Assembly: GCF_013003915.1 (NCBI RefSeq)
Contig: NZ_JABAIV010000001.1
Span: forward strand, 930,001 to 994,000
Direction: 5' to 3'
Source: Telluria aromaticivorans
GTDB lineage: Bacteria > Pseudomonadota > Gammaproteobacteria > Burkholderiales > Burkholderiaceae_D
Length of the DNA: 64,000 nt
Positions 45,341 to 56,259 of this stretch are shown in pieces. Made by a program: the position numbers and the translations under genes. Position 1 is the stretch's first letter; the number at the start of each line of letters is the position of its first letter. Under the pieces are notes generated by a model. The model made no database searches. It saw only the letters and a list, made by a program, of their open reading frames with translations, and was not told the origin of the DNA.

Positions 45341-47437
45341 ATGGCTGATTTATCCATCGCAAATGCCCCGGAACCGACGGTTATCACTTATCCCGGATCG
45401 CCGTTCAAACTACACCAGCCGTTCGAACCGGCCGGCGACCAGCCGACCGCGATCGCCGGCCTGATCGAAGGCATCAACGACGGCCTGATGTACCAGACCC
45501 TGCTCGGCGTGACGGGCTCCGGTAAAACCTACACGATGGCCAATGTGATTGCCCAGGCAGGCCGTCCGGCGATCGTGTTCGCCCCGAACAAGACCCTGGC
45601 CGCCCAGCTGTATTCGGAGTTCCGCGAATTCTTCCCGCAAAACGCGGTGGAATACTTCGTGTCCTACTACGATTACTACCAGCCGGAAGCCTATGTGCCG
45701 CAGCGCGACCTGTTCATCGAAAAGGACTCGTCGATCAACGAGCACATCGAGCAGATGCGCCTGTCGTGCACCAAGTCGCTGATGGAACGGCGCGACGTGG
45801 TCATCGTGGCCACCGTGTCGGCCATCTACGGTATCGGTAACCCGAACGAATACCACAAGATGATCCTGACGCTGCGCCATAAAGACAAAGTGGCGCAGCG
45901 GGACATCATCGCGCGCCTGATCCAGATGCAGTACACCCGCAACGAGATGGATTTCTCGCGCGGTTCCTTCCGGGTGCGCGGCGACACCATCGACATCTTC
46001 CCGGCGGAGCACGCCGAACTGGCGATCCGCGTCGAGATGTTCGACGACGAGATCGAATCCCTGCAATTGTTCGACCCGCTGACGGGCCGCGTGCGCCAGA
46101 AGATCCCGCGCTTCACGGTCTATCCGGGTTCGCACTACGTCACGGCGCGCGGCACGGTGCTCAAGGCGGTCGAGTCGATCAAGGCCGAGCTGCGCGACCG
46201 GCTCGAAGAATTCCGCCAGCAGAACAAGCTGATCGAAGAGCAGCGCCTCGAGCAGCGCACGCGTTTTGATCTCGAGATGATGGCGGAAATCGGCTTCACC
46301 AAGGGCATCGAGAACTATTCGCGCCACCTGTCCGGCGCGATGCCGGGCGAGCCGCCGCCGACGTTGATCGACTACCTGCCGAAAGACGCCCTGATGTTCA
46401 TGGACGAGTCGCACGTGATGATCGGGCAGCTCAACGCCATGTACAACGGCGACCGTTCGCGCAAGGTCAATTTGGTCGACTTCGGCTTCCGCCTGCCGTC
46501 GGCGCTGGACAACCGGCCATTGAAATTCGAGGAATTCGAAAAGAAGATGCGCCAGACCGTGTTCGTGTCGGCCACGCCTGCGGATTACGAAAAGGGCAAG
46601 GCCGACAACGTGGTCGAGCAGGTGGTGCGCCCCACCGGCCTGGTTGATCCGCTGATCTTCGTGCGCCCTGCCCGCTCGCAGGTCGACGACCTGATGGGCG
46701 AGATCAACGACCGCATCGCCAAGGACGAGCGCGTGCTGGTGACGACGCTCACCAAGCGCATGGCCGAACAGCTCACCGAATACCTGGGCGACCACGGCAT
46801 CAAGGTGCGTTACCTGCACAGCGATATCGAAACCGTGGAGCGCGTGGAGATCCTGCGCGACCTGCGCCTGGGTACCTTCGACGTGCTGGTCGGGATCAAC
46901 CTGCTGCGCGAGGGCCTGGATTTGCCCGAGGTGTCGCTGGTGGCGGTGCTCGACGCCGACAAGGAAGGCTTCCTGCGCTCCGAACGCTCGCTGATCCAGA
47001 CCATCGGCCGCGCCGCGCGTAACCTGAACGGCGTCGCGATCCTGTACGGCGACCAGGTCACCGATTCGATGCGCCGCGCCATCGACGAAACTGAACGCCG
47101 CCGCGCCAAGCAGATTGCCTTCAACCTGGAAAACGGCATCACGCCGGTGGGTGTGAAGAAGAAGATCAAGGAGATGATCGACGGCGTCTACAGCAATGCA
47201 GCCCAGCGCAGCATGCTCGAGGGCGCGCAGGATGCGAAGGAAACCGCAAAGGTCGAATCCATGAGCGAGAAGCAGATCAGCAAGGAGATCAAGCGCCTCG
47301 AAAAGCTCATGGTGGACCACGCCAAGAACCTCGAGTTCGAAAAGGCGGCCCAGGTGCGCGACCAGCTGCATATCCTGAAGCAGCAGGCGTTTGGGGCGCC
47401 GGGGACGGACAATGTGGTGTCGATGCTCGGGAAGTAG
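45341..47437 (+). CDS. uvrB: Excinuclease ABC subunit B
   Basis: The 698-residue damage-verification helicase of nucleotide excision repair. Walker A GVTGSGKT near residue 54, beta-hairpin [26 protein letters not shown] (damage-strand separation), MDESHV Walker B, SATPADYE, helicase motif [11 protein letters not shown], and a C-terminal UVR motif ([31 protein letters not shown]) that binds UvrC. Full length. No SOS box is visible upstream, unlike E. coli uvrB. Confidence 0.97.
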   Translation: MADLSIANAPEPTVITYPGSPFKLHQPFEPAGDQPTAIAGLIEGINDGLMYQTLLGVTGSGKTYTMANVIAQAGRPAIVFAPNKTLAAQLYSEFREFFPQNAVEYFVSYYDYYQPEAYVPQRDLFIEKDSSINEHIEQMRLSCTKSLMERRDVVIVATVSAIYGIGNPNEYHKMILTLRHKDKVAQRDIIARLIQMQYTRNEMDFSRGSFRVRGDTIDIFPAEHAELAIRVEMFDDEIESLQLFDPLTGRVRQKIPRFTVYPGSHYVTARGTVLKAVESIKAELRDRLEEFRQQNKLIEEQRLEQRTRFDLEMMAEIGFTKGIENYSRHLSGAMPGEPPPTLIDYLPKDALMFMDESHVMIGQLNAMYNGDRSRKVNLVDFGFRLPSALDNRPLKFEEFEKKMRQTVFVSATPADYEKGKADNVVEQVVRPTGLVDPLIFVRPARSQVDDLMGEINDRIAKDERVLVTTLTKRMAEQLTEYLGDHGIKVRYLHSDIETVERVEILRDLRLGTFDVLVGINLLREGLDLPEVSLVAVLDADKEGFLRSERSLIQTIGRAARNLNGVAILYGDQVTDSMRRAIDETERRRAKQIAFNLENGITPVGVKKKIKEMIDGVYSNAAQRSMLEGAQDAKETAKVESMSEKQISKEIKRLEKLMVDHAKNLEFEKAAQVRDQLHILKQQAFGAPGTDNVVSMLGK

Positions 47438-47485
47438 GCTGCGAGCTCGGGCAGTCCATCGCCCTGATGTGTATTCGCGGCCTCA

Positions 47486-47525
47486 AGCCGCCGTTCCGCC
47501 AGTGGCGGGTACGGCGGTTTTTTTT
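47486..47525 (+). terminator. Rho-independent terminator after uvrB
   Basis: CCGCCGT...ACGGCGG (47488-47494 and 47511-47517) with a further GCC/GGC inner pairing, followed by eight T, about 50 bp past the uvrB stop. Confidence 0.92.
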
Positions 47526-47615
47526 GGCTTGTGATATGGGCGGGATCGCGTCGCCGGCGCGCTGACGCCACGGCATTGGCAATCGCTGCGTGCCTGCGCG
47601 AACAAGCGGCAAGAA

Positions 47616-49640
47616 TCAGGCCGGCTGGCTGCGTACTTCCGCCAGTATCCGCAGCAGCTCCGACAAATCCGCTGGCTTGACCATGTGCCGGTCGAAGCCT
47701 GCTTGCCGGGCGCGTTCGCGGTCTTCGCTCTGGCCGTAGCCGGTCAGCGCGACCAGGGTCGCCCCTGCGGTATCGCTCGACGCACGCAGGCGCCGTGCCA
47801 GCTCGTGGCCGTCCATGTCGGGCAGGCCGATATCGAGCAGCATGACCTCGGGACGCTCGCGCAGCGCGCGTGCGAAGCCGCTAGTGCCATCGTATTCCAC
47901 GCTGACCGCGTGGCCGTGGGCCTCGAGCAGGGTGGCGAGCATCTGCGCCGCATCGGCATTGTCGTCTACCACCAGCACGCGCAGCGGCCCGGCCACGGCT
48001 GCGCCGACTGCCTGGGCCTGTGCCGGCGTCTCGACGTCGGGAATCGCCTTCAGCAGCGGCAGGCGTATCACGAATTCGCTGCCCTGCCCCAGGCCCTCGC
48101 TATGGGCGGAAACGCGCCCGCCATGCAGCGCGACCAGGCTCTTGACCAGGGCCAGGCCGATTCCCAGGCCGCCCTGCGAGCGGTCCGGCGTGCGCTCGGC
48201 CTGGGTGAACAGGTCGAAGATATAGGGGAGCATCTGTGGATCGATACCCTGACCTGTATCGCGTACCGCGATCACGGCTTCGTCGCCTTCGGCCGTCACG
48301 CGCAGAATGAGCTTGCCGGCGGCCGGCGTGTACTTGGCAGCGTTGTTCAGGATGTTCGAGACGACCTGCATCAGGCGCGTGCGGTCGCCCGACACGTACA
48401 GCGGCTGGTGCCACAGTTCCACCTGCAGCTCCTGACGCTTGGCGTCCAGCAGCGGGCGCACCTGCTCGATGGCGCCTTGAACGACACCGGTCACGTCCAG
48501 TTCTTCCTTCTCGATGCTCACCAGCCCACGCGTGACTCGCGAGACATCCAGCAAATCGTTCACCAGGTCGGTCATGTGCTCGGCCTGGCGCGCGATGATG
48601 GCGCTGGCCTGGCGTGCACGCTCAGGGTCGAGCTGGCCGCGCTGCAGCAGCTGGGCCGCGGTGGTGATCGGCGCCAGCGGGTTGCGCAGCTCGTGCGCCA
48701 GCATCGCCAGGAATTGGTCCTTCTGGCGGTTGGCCGCGCGTAGCTCGTCTTCGACGCGCTTGCGCATGGTCACGTCGCTGCCCTCGACGAAAATGCCCGC
48801 GACCTCGCCCCTGGCGTTGCGGATCGGCTGGTATACGAAGTCGATGAAGCGCTCTTCGAGCGGCGCGCTGGCCTCGCGCTGGACCCGTAGCGGCACCGCG
48901 TGTCCGACGAAGGGCTGGCCACTCTGGAAGACCTGGTCGAGCAGCTCGAAGAACCCTTGTCCAGCGACCTCGGGGATCGCTTCGCGCGCCGGCTTGCCGA
49001 CCAGCTCACGGCGGCCAATCAGCTGCATATACGATTCGTTGGTGATCTCGAAAACATGGTCCGGGCCGCGCAGTACGGCGATGATGCCGGGCGCCTGCTC
49101 GAACAGCGTCATGAGGCGCTGGTTCTCTTCGTCGCGGTAGCGCTCGGCCAGCACTTCGGGGGTCGTCTCCACGCAGGCGCAGAACATGCCGGCGACGCTG
49201 CCGTCCTCGTCGCGCACCGGCGAATACGAAAAGCGAAACCAGGTCTCTTCGTCGTAGCCATGGCGGTGCATGCGCAAGGGCAGCCGGTCCATGTAGGTGG
49301 CCTCGCCCTTGAGCGCACGCACCACCAGCGGATGGATGTCATCCCAGATCTCGCGCCAGGCGTCGTGGAAGCGCGCGCCGAGCGCGGAGGGATGCTTCTC
49401 GCCCAGGGTCGGCACATAGGAATCGTTGTACAGGAAGCCCAGTTCCGGTCCCCAGGCGACGAACATCGGGAACTTGGAGTTGAGCATCAGGCCGACCGTC
49501 GTGCGCAAGGCCTGCGGCCAGTCGCGAGGATGCCCCAAGGGCGAGGTTGACCAATCATGCGCCCGCATCATTGCCCCCATCTGCCCGCCCCCGCTCAGGA
49601 AAGGCAGCCATTCGGAGGGTGTGGCATGTTCCTGTTTCAT
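47616..49640 (-). CDS. PAS-PAS hybrid histidine kinase with C-terminal receiver
   Basis: 674 residues, soluble. The N-terminal PAS-like region (about 25-165, with WPQALRTTVGLMLNSKFPMFVAWGPELGFLYNDSYVPTLGEKHPSALG) and a second PAS (about 175-295) are of the type often found in phytochrome-like or HWE sensors. HisKA has His316 in LAMLAHELRNPLAPI, the HATPase has NILNNAAKYTP and GLGIGLALVKSL, and the receiver (about 553-674) has Asp603 in MLLDIGLPDMDG. It ends convergently with uvrB. Signal and target unknown. The ATG at 49640 has no strong ribosome site. Confidence 0.9.
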   Translation of the reverse strand: MKQEHATPSEWLPFLSGGGQMGAMMRAHDWSTSPLGHPRDWPQALRTTVGLMLNSKFPMFVAWGPELGFLYNDSYVPTLGEKHPSALGARFHDAWREIWDDIHPLVVRALKGEATYMDRLPLRMHRHGYDEETWFRFSYSPVRDEDGSVAGMFCACVETTPEVLAERYRDEENQRLMTLFEQAPGIIAVLRGPDHVFEITNESYMQLIGRRELVGKPAREAIPEVAGQGFFELLDQVFQSGQPFVGHAVPLRVQREASAPLEERFIDFVYQPIRNARGEVAGIFVEGSDVTMRKRVEDELRAANRQKDQFLAMLAHELRNPLAPITTAAQLLQRGQLDPERARQASAIIARQAEHMTDLVNDLLDVSRVTRGLVSIEKEELDVTGVVQGAIEQVRPLLDAKRQELQVELWHQPLYVSGDRTRLMQVVSNILNNAAKYTPAAGKLILRVTAEGDEAVIAVRDTGQGIDPQMLPYIFDLFTQAERTPDRSQGGLGIGLALVKSLVALHGGRVSAHSEGLGQGSEFVIRLPLLKAIPDVETPAQAQAVGAAVAGPLRVLVVDDNADAAQMLATLLEAHGHAVSVEYDGTSGFARALRERPEVMLLDIGLPDMDGHELARRLRASSDTAGATLVALTGYGQSEDRERARQAGFDRHMVKPADLSELLRILAEVRSQPA

Positions 49641-49724
49641 GCGTTTAGTGGTCTTGGTGAATGCTGCAATATGCCTGGCAGAAGTTTGCCAGAGTTAGCT
49701 TGTTTTACACCACACCGCAGCCCC

Positions 49725-50324
49725 TCACAGGGTCTTGACGAATTCGCGGATACCGCCGAGCAGCATTTCCACCGACATCGCGGTCAGGATCAGGCCCATC
49801 AAGCGCTCGAAGGCGGTCATCACCTGCGGCCCCAGCTTCTGCTGCAGGCGTTCCGCGCTGAGGAATACCGCCAGCCAGACCACGGCCACGGCCGCCAGCG
49901 CCGCCACATGCACCATGGTCTCGGACAGGGAACCGGAACTGAACAACAGCACGGTGGCCAGCGCCGAGGGACCCGCCAGCGCCGGAATGGCGAGCGGGAC
50001 GATGAAGGGCTCGCCGCCATGCTCGCTGCGTCCCAGCACGCCGTCCGGGTGCGGGAAGATCATGCGAATCGCAATAATCAGGAGAATCACCGCGCCGCCG
50101 ATACGCAGGGCGACCGGGCTCAGGTGCAGCGCGGCCAGGAAGTGCTGGCCAAAGAACATGAAGACCAGCAGCAGCAGGAAGGCGATGGCGCACTCGCGCA
50201 CGACGATGCGCGGCCGGCGCTGGACCGGCGTGTCTTTCAGGGCGGCAGCGAACAGGGGCACGTTGCCGAACGGGTCGGTGACGAGGATCAGCAGGATGAA
50301 CGTCTGGAAAAAGCTCTGGGTCAT
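49725..50324 (-). CDS. MarC-family membrane protein
   Basis: 199 residues, six hydrophobic segments. LLILVTDPFGNVPLFAAALKD is the diagnostic MarC N-terminus, and IPLAIPALAGPSALATVLLF-type and LERLMGLILTAMSVEMLLGGI segments match the family. Function is unknown despite the name. It is 84 bp downstream of the kinase in map order, on the same strand, and upstream of it in transcription. Confidence 0.9.
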   Translation of the reverse strand: MTQSFFQTFILLILVTDPFGNVPLFAAALKDTPVQRRPRIVVRECAIAFLLLLVFMFFGQHFLAALHLSPVALRIGGAVILLIIAIRMIFPHPDGVLGRSEHGGEPFIVPLAIPALAGPSALATVLLFSSGSLSETMVHVAALAAVAVVWLAVFLSAERLQQKLGPQVMTAFERLMGLILTAMSVEMLLGGIREFVKTL

Positions 50325-50434
50325 AGGACTGTTATTGTTGAGTACCCTAAAACAGGACGAGATGATCTTAGCAGAGATACATCATCCCCGTGCTGTCCGT
50401 GCGGAAAATGACGTACCACGAGAGAAACAAAAGA

Positions 50435-50467
50435 AAAGCGGGGAAGGCTTGCGCACTTCCCCGCTTC
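50435..50467 (-). terminator. Rho-independent terminator after the phosphoribosyltransferase gene
   Basis: AAGCGGGGAAG-TGCGCAAGC-CTTCCCCGCTT followed by TTCTTTTGTTT on the minus strand, 26 bp beyond the stop codon at 50493. Confidence 0.9.
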
Positions 50468-50492
50468 TTGCAGCGCCTGGCAGGGCTGCGGA

Positions 50493-51032
50493 TTACTTCT
50501 CGAACTTCTTCATCCACGCCGACAGCTGGTGCGGACGCAGGCCGTCGTAGTCTTCGAACGGCTGGTGGATCCACGGGTTGTGCGGCAGGTCTTCGAGGTG
50601 GTAGTCCGGCTTGAAGCTGGACGTGCCCTTGACCCACAGGACGGCCGAGCGCACTTCCGAGACGTCCGGGTAGTTCGACTGCAGGTGCTCGCGCACTTTC
50701 TGCAGGGTCACGCCGGAGTCGGCCAGGTCGTCGACCAGCAGGATGCGGCCGGCCAGCGGGCCCTTGGTCATCGTCATGTACTTGGCGATGTCCAGGTTGC
50801 CCTGCTTGGTGCCCGACTCTTCGCGGTAGGAACTGGTCGACAGGATCGCCAGCGGCACGTCGAAGATGCGCGAGATCACGTCGCCAGGGCGAACGCCGCC
50901 GCGCGCGAGGCACAACACCATGTCGAACTTCCAGTTCGATTCATAGACTTGCAGCGCAAGGCGTTCGACCATACGGTTGTATTCGTCCCACGAAACCCAG
51001 AGGTCCTTGTCGGTCGATGCAGGGGTGTTCAT
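50493..51032 (-). CDS. Purine-type phosphoribosyltransferase
   Basis: 179 residues, type I PRTase fold: PRPP loop motif GRILLVDDLADSGVTLQKVREHL, MVLCLARGGVRPGDVISRIFDVPLAIL, and a C-terminal hood with WIHQPFEDYDGLRPHQLSAWMKKF. Similar stand-alone proteins are annotated as xanthine/hypoxanthine PRTase-like; the base specificity cannot be told here. It follows purA by about 100 bp on the same strand and has its own terminator, so it is probably the last gene of the hisZ-purA transcript, which suits a purine role. Confidence 0.85.
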   Translation of the reverse strand: MNTPASTDKDLWVSWDEYNRMVERLALQVYESNWKFDMVLCLARGGVRPGDVISRIFDVPLAILSTSSYREESGTKQGNLDIAKYMTMTKGPLAGRILLVDDLADSGVTLQKVREHLQSNYPDVSEVRSAVLWVKGTSSFKPDYHLEDLPHNPWIHQPFEDYDGLRPHQLSAWMKKFEK

Positions 51033-51130
51033 TTCAGGCTTTTCCTATTCTCGGAACCTCTAAAAACCTACTGAGCGTTGCATTGTTGGCCTGCGATGCT
51101 CGCTACGGTTTTTTGAGGCCCCTATTTATA

Positions 51131-52450
<1,320 letters not shown>

Positions 52451-53605
52451 TTAACCTAAGTTTTTGAGAATCCAATTTCCGTTTTCGAGGACGAGCACGC
52501 GGTCGCACTCGAACTCGTCCTGAACATTGTCGTGACCCGGCATGCTCTGGATCACGACTTCGCCTGCCTTGCGCAGGTCAGCGATTTTTTCGCGCAGCTC
52601 CGGGGCATTGCCCCAGGGTGCGCGGATGGAATGCTTGCGCTCGGCGGTCGGCAGCAGCCGCGCCAGTTCGCGCAGGTCGAGCGAGAAGCCGGTGGCGGGA
52701 CGCGCCCGCCCAAAAGCTTCGCCGACGTGGTCGTAGCGGCCGCCGCGCGCCACCGCGTTCGGCAGGCCCGGCACGTAGAGCGCGAACATGGCGCCGCTTT
52801 CGTACTGGTAGCCGCGCAGGTCGGCCAGGTCGATCGCGACCTCGGCGCGGCCGATGGCGCACGCCGCAAGCGCAGCCAGTTCGCCCAGCGCGCGGGTGAT
52901 ACCCGGCAGCGGCGGCAGCGCTTCTTTCGCGCGCGCCAGCACCTCGACGTCGCCGTACAGGTGCGGCAGCGCCAGCAGCGCCTTGCGGGTGCCCGGTTCG
53001 TAGTTCTGCGTGAACTCGTCCAGGCCCGGCGCATCCTTGGCGCGCAGCAGGCAGGTGAGCTGCGCTTCGTCGCGGCGCGCGGCCGGGTCGTCGCCCAGGA
53101 TCGCGCGCAGGATGCCGACGTGGCACAGGTCGAGGCGCACTTCCGTGAAGCCGGCCAGCGCGATCGAGCCAAGGGCCAGTTCCTGAATCTCGGCGTCGGC
53201 TTCCAGGCCGGCGTGGCCGTAGATCTCGGCGCCGATCTGGATCGGCTCGCGGGTGGCGTGCAGGCCCGACGGACGGGTATGCAGCACGCTGCCGGCGTAG
53301 CACAGGCGGGTGACGGAATCGCGGTTCAGCAGGTGGGCGTCGATGCGCGCGACCTGGGTGGTCATGTCGGCGCGCAGGCCGAGCAGGCGGCCGGAAATCT
53401 GGTCGACCACTTTAAACGTACGCAGTTCGGTGTCCTGCCCGGCCCCGGCCAGCAGCGACTCGACGTATTCGAGCAGCGGCGGCATCACCAGTTCGTAACC
53501 GTACAGACGGAAGGTATCGAGCATCTTTCGGCGCAGATCCTCGATCTTGCGCGCCTCGGACGGCAAGACATCGGCGATATTCTCGGGCAAAAGCCAGTTC
53601 GGCAT
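52451..53605 (-). CDS. hisZ: ATP phosphoribosyltransferase regulatory subunit HisZ
   Basis: 384 residues, a catalytically inactive HisRS paralogue that pairs with short-form HisG to feedback-regulate histidine synthesis. [44 protein letters not shown] is the class II-like start; [15 protein letters not shown] motif 2 region and a divergent motif 3 ([15 protein letters not shown]) follow. hisG is not nearby. Downstream of hflC and upstream of purA, the usual betaproteobacterial order. The small DUF2065 gene often present between hflC and hisZ is missing. Confidence 0.93.
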   Translation of the reverse strand: MPNWLLPENIADVLPSEARKIEDLRRKMLDTFRLYGYELVMPPLLEYVESLLAGAGQDTELRTFKVVDQISGRLLGLRADMTTQVARIDAHLLNRDSVTRLCYAGSVLHTRPSGLHATREPIQIGAEIYGHAGLEADAEIQELALGSIALAGFTEVRLDLCHVGILRAILGDDPAARRDEAQLTCLLRAKDAPGLDEFTQNYEPGTRKALLALPHLYGDVEVLARAKEALPPLPGITRALGELAALAACAIGRAEVAIDLADLRGYQYESGAMFALYVPGLPNAVARGGRYDHVGEAFGRARPATGFSLDLRELARLLPTAERKHSIRAPWGNAPELREKIADLRKAGEVVIQSMPGHDNVQDEFECDRVLVLENGNWILKNLG

Positions 53606-53848
53606 GGGCGACAGCTACGGGTTGTGTTTTAAGAGCAAGGACTAGCACGCAGGGTACGGACAACCGGCGTGCTGACGCACGGTGCGAGCGCCGAATCGGC
53701 AATTTTACCCGAAAATGGGCTGGTGTAGGCGGGGGATGTTGGTTTGACAGCTCGTGCGGGTTGCCAAAGTGCCACGGGAAGCGCTTGTCTATACCGATGG
53801 GCTGGGGTGGTGCACGCAATGATCACGGCGGTGATGAGCTGCGAAACC

Positions 53849-53977
53849 CTAGGGTGGGCAGGGCATGGGAGGCCGGTGGCCTGCCATGCGCCCACGCGTT
53901 CAACCATCCGATAAATCATACGGATGCGTATGGCACACATGATTTGAACGCGTGGGCAAGGGACTTGCCCACCCTAC
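53849..53977. repeat. GTGGGC palindromic element, copy 10 (two arms, expanded loop)
   Basis: Arm A begins CTAGGGTGGGC and has an enlarged, partly palindromic loop (GGGCATGG...GGCCGGTGGCC...CCATGC) before GCCCACGCG. Arm B has inner stem AAG/CTT. The 50-base centre is of the same type as copy 1 (AAATCATACGGATG...GATTTGAACGCG). Confidence 0.8.
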
Positions 53978-54038
53978 GAGCCGCTGGCCCATTGGCTAAC
54001 CGACTGGCTCAGCAAAAAACAAAACGCCACCAACATCA

Positions 54039-54063
54039 CCCCGGCGCAGGCCGGGATCCCAGT
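54039..54063. repeat. REP-like unit (CCCGGC...GCCGGG type), single
   Basis: CCCCGGCGCAGGCCGGGATCCCAGT resembles the units at 20974-21109. It lies 28 bp past the hflC stop codon. Confidence 0.6.
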
Positions 54064-54091
54064 TGACGGCGTTTCGCTGGCGCGAACTGAA

Positions 54092-54964
54092 TTACTTGCT
54101 ACCCGGCGCCTTGAAATACTTGAAGAACTCCGAATTCGGATCCACCACCATCACGTCGCTGCGGCTCTTGAACGTGGCGCGGTAGGCCTCCAGCGAGCGG
54201 TAGAACTTGGCGAACTCCGGGTTCTTGCCGAACGAGTCGGCGTAGATCACCGAGGCCTTGGCGTCGCCCTCGCCCTTGATCTTCTCGGCCTCGCGGAAGG
54301 CTTCGGCGATGATCACGGTGCGCTGACGGTCGGCGTCGGCGCGGATCTGTTCGGATTCGGCGGCGCCGGTCGAACGCAGTTCGTTGGCCACCCGGGTACG
54401 CTCGGCCTTCATGCGCTCGTAGACCGAGTTGTTGATCTGCTCGATGTAGTCGACGCGCTTGAGGCGCACGTCCACCACGCCCACGCCGATCTCTTTCGCT
54501 TCGGCCACGACTTTCGCTTTGACCGCTTCCATCACGCGGCCACGCTCGCCGGAAATCACTTCGCGCACGGTGCGCTTGGTGATCTCGTCGTTCAGGGCCG
54601 CCTTGATGATCTGCGACAGGCGGTCGCGGGCACGGCTTTCGTCACCGCCGAAACTGACGAAATACAGGCGCGGATCGGTGATGCGCCACTTCATGAAGGC
54701 ATCTACCAGGATGTTCTTCTTCTCGGCCGTGATGAAGCGGTCGGCATCAGGCGTGTCGAGGGTCAGGATGCGCTTGTCCAGGTAGATCACGTTCTGGAAC
54801 GGCGGCGGCAGCTTGAAGTGCAGGCCCGGCTCGGTGATCACGCTGCGCACCTGGCCCAGGGCGAAGACGATGGCGAAGCGGCGCTGGTCGACCACGAAAA
54901 TGGTGGACGACAGCAGCATCAGGGCAATGAAGCCCGCCACAAATAAAGTTACGAGGCGGTTCAT
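54092..54964 (-). CDS. hflC: HflC, SPFH-domain regulator of FtsH protease
   Basis: 290 residues. N-terminal membrane anchor (LVTLFVAGFIALMLLSSTIFVV), then the band-7/SPFH domain (VDQRRFAIVFALGQVRSVITEPGLHFKLPPPFQNVIYLDKRI) and coiled coil. With HflK it forms a periplasmic-side cage around FtsH and limits its proteolysis. The start shares one base with the hflK stop (TAATG). Confidence 0.96.
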   Translation of the reverse strand: MNRLVTLFVAGFIALMLLSSTIFVVDQRRFAIVFALGQVRSVITEPGLHFKLPPPFQNVIYLDKRILTLDTPDADRFITAEKKNILVDAFMKWRITDPRLYFVSFGGDESRARDRLSQIIKAALNDEITKRTVREVISGERGRVMEAVKAKVVAEAKEIGVGVVDVRLKRVDYIEQINNSVYERMKAERTRVANELRSTGAAESEQIRADADRQRTVIIAEAFREAEKIKGEGDAKASVIYADSFGKNPEFAKFYRSLEAYRATFKSRSDVMVVDPNSEFFKYFKAPGSK

Positions 54965-56256
54965 TAACGGCTCTCCCGGTCACGTGAGGAATCGCGGGCG
55001 CGGTCGTCGCGGGAACGTACCGAGTCCAGTGCTTGCATGACGTCTGCCGGCGGCGCGGACTGCGGCACCTGCACCGGTCCGGACTTGCTGCCAACGCCTT
55101 CACTTCCCGCGTTTTGCGAAATGAGTTTATCCAGCGGCAGGTAGATCATCGGATTGCCCGCGCGCGAATCGACCATCACCTTGCTGGTGTTGGAGAAGAT
55201 CTGCTGCATGGTGTCGATGTACATGCGGTCGCGGGTCACGGCCGGGGCCTTGCCGTAAGCCGCCACCACCTGGTCGAAGCGCGAGGCGTTACCGGTCGCG
55301 TTCTCGACCACCATCGAGCGGTAGGCTTCTGCATCTTGCATCAGGCGGAAGGCCTGGCCGCGCGCCTGCGGGATCACCTGGTTGGCATAGGCTTCGCCTT
55401 CGTTCTTGGCGCGGGCGCGGTCCTGGCCGGCCTTGACGGCATCGTCGAAGGAGCTCTGCACCTGCTCCGGTGGCTGCACCGCCTGCATGGTCACGTTGGT
55501 GATCAGGGCGCCCAGCTTGTATCGGTCGAGAATGGTCTGCATCATCTGGTGCACGTCGACCGCGACCTTCTCGCGGCCTTCGTACAGCACGAAGTCCATC
55601 TTGTTCTTGCCGACCACTTCGCGGATCGCGGTCTCGGCGACCTGGCGCACGGTCTCGTCGTTCTCGCGGTTGTTGTACAGCCATTGGACCGGGTCCTTCA
55701 GCGTGTACTGGACGGCGAACTGGATGTCGATGATGTTTTCGTCGTCGGTCAGCATCAGTGCTTCTTGAGGCTGCTTGTTGCGGACGTTCGCGCGATAGCC
55801 GATCTCGGCGGTACGGATCTGCGAGACGTTGACGGTCTCGTGGGCCTGGATCGGGTACGGCCAGCGCCAGTTGAAGCCGGCGCCGGTGGAATGGCTGAGT
55901 TTGCCGAAGGTGGTGACCACGCCGGTCTGGCCCTCTTGCACGATGAAGGCGCCGCTCGCCAGCCAGATCAGGCCGACGATGACCGCCACCACGCCGGCGG
56001 TGACGCTGGCGCCGCGCATGTCGCCGCGGCCGCTTGGCCCGCCGCCGCCATCGCCGCTGCCGTTGCCATTGCCGCGCGCGCCGAACAGGCGGTTGAGGCG
56101 CGCATTGAAGTCGCGCCAGAGTTGATCGAGGTCCGGTGGGCCTTCACCCGGCCGGCGGCCCTCCTGGGCCTTGTGGTCACCGTCGGGCTTGTGGCCCCAA
56201 CGTGGATCGTTCAGCGACAGTTTGATGCCGCAACGCTTGAGTAAAGATACGAGCAT
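54964..56256 (-). CDS. hflK: HflK, SPFH-domain regulator of FtsH protease
   Basis: 430 residues. A Gly/Asn-rich cytoplasmic N-terminus (NGNGSGDGGGGPSGRG) precedes the single membrane segment (VTAGVVAVIVGLIWLASGAFIV), the SPFH domain (VQEGQTGVVTTFGKLSHSTGAGFNWRWPYPIQAHETVNV), coiled coil and a charged tail. Partner of HflC. Starts 3 bp after hflX. Confidence 0.96.
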   Translation of the reverse strand: MLVSLLKRCGIKLSLNDPRWGHKPDGDHKAQEGRRPGEGPPDLDQLWRDFNARLNRLFGARGNGNGSGDGGGGPSGRGDMRGASVTAGVVAVIVGLIWLASGAFIVQEGQTGVVTTFGKLSHSTGAGFNWRWPYPIQAHETVNVSQIRTAEIGYRANVRNKQPQEALMLTDDENIIDIQFAVQYTLKDPVQWLYNNRENDETVRQVAETAIREVVGKNKMDFVLYEGREKVAVDVHQMMQTILDRYKLGALITNVTMQAVQPPEQVQSSFDDAVKAGQDRARAKNEGEAYANQVIPQARGQAFRLMQDAEAYRSMVVENATGNASRFDQVVAAYGKAPAVTRDRMYIDTMQQIFSNTSKVMVDSRAGNPMIYLPLDKLISQNAGSEGVGSKSGPVQVPQSAPPADVMQALDSVRSRDDRARDSSRDRESR

Positions 56257-56259
56257 AGG

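Larger units (their letters stand above)
53606..54091. other. 486-bp gap between hisZ and hflC, mostly repeats
   Basis: Contents: a GTGGGC palindromic element (53849-53977) and a REP-like unit (54039-54063). About 240 bp next to hisZ (53606-53848) shows no gene; it should hold any separate hisZ promoter, but no clear hexamers stand out. Short open frames through the repeat are shadows. Confidence 0.6.

Noticed and set aside
53629..53940. 103-residue minus-strand frame in the hisZ-hflC gap
   Set aside because: It lies largely across a repeat element, shows no domain, and does not resemble DUF2065.
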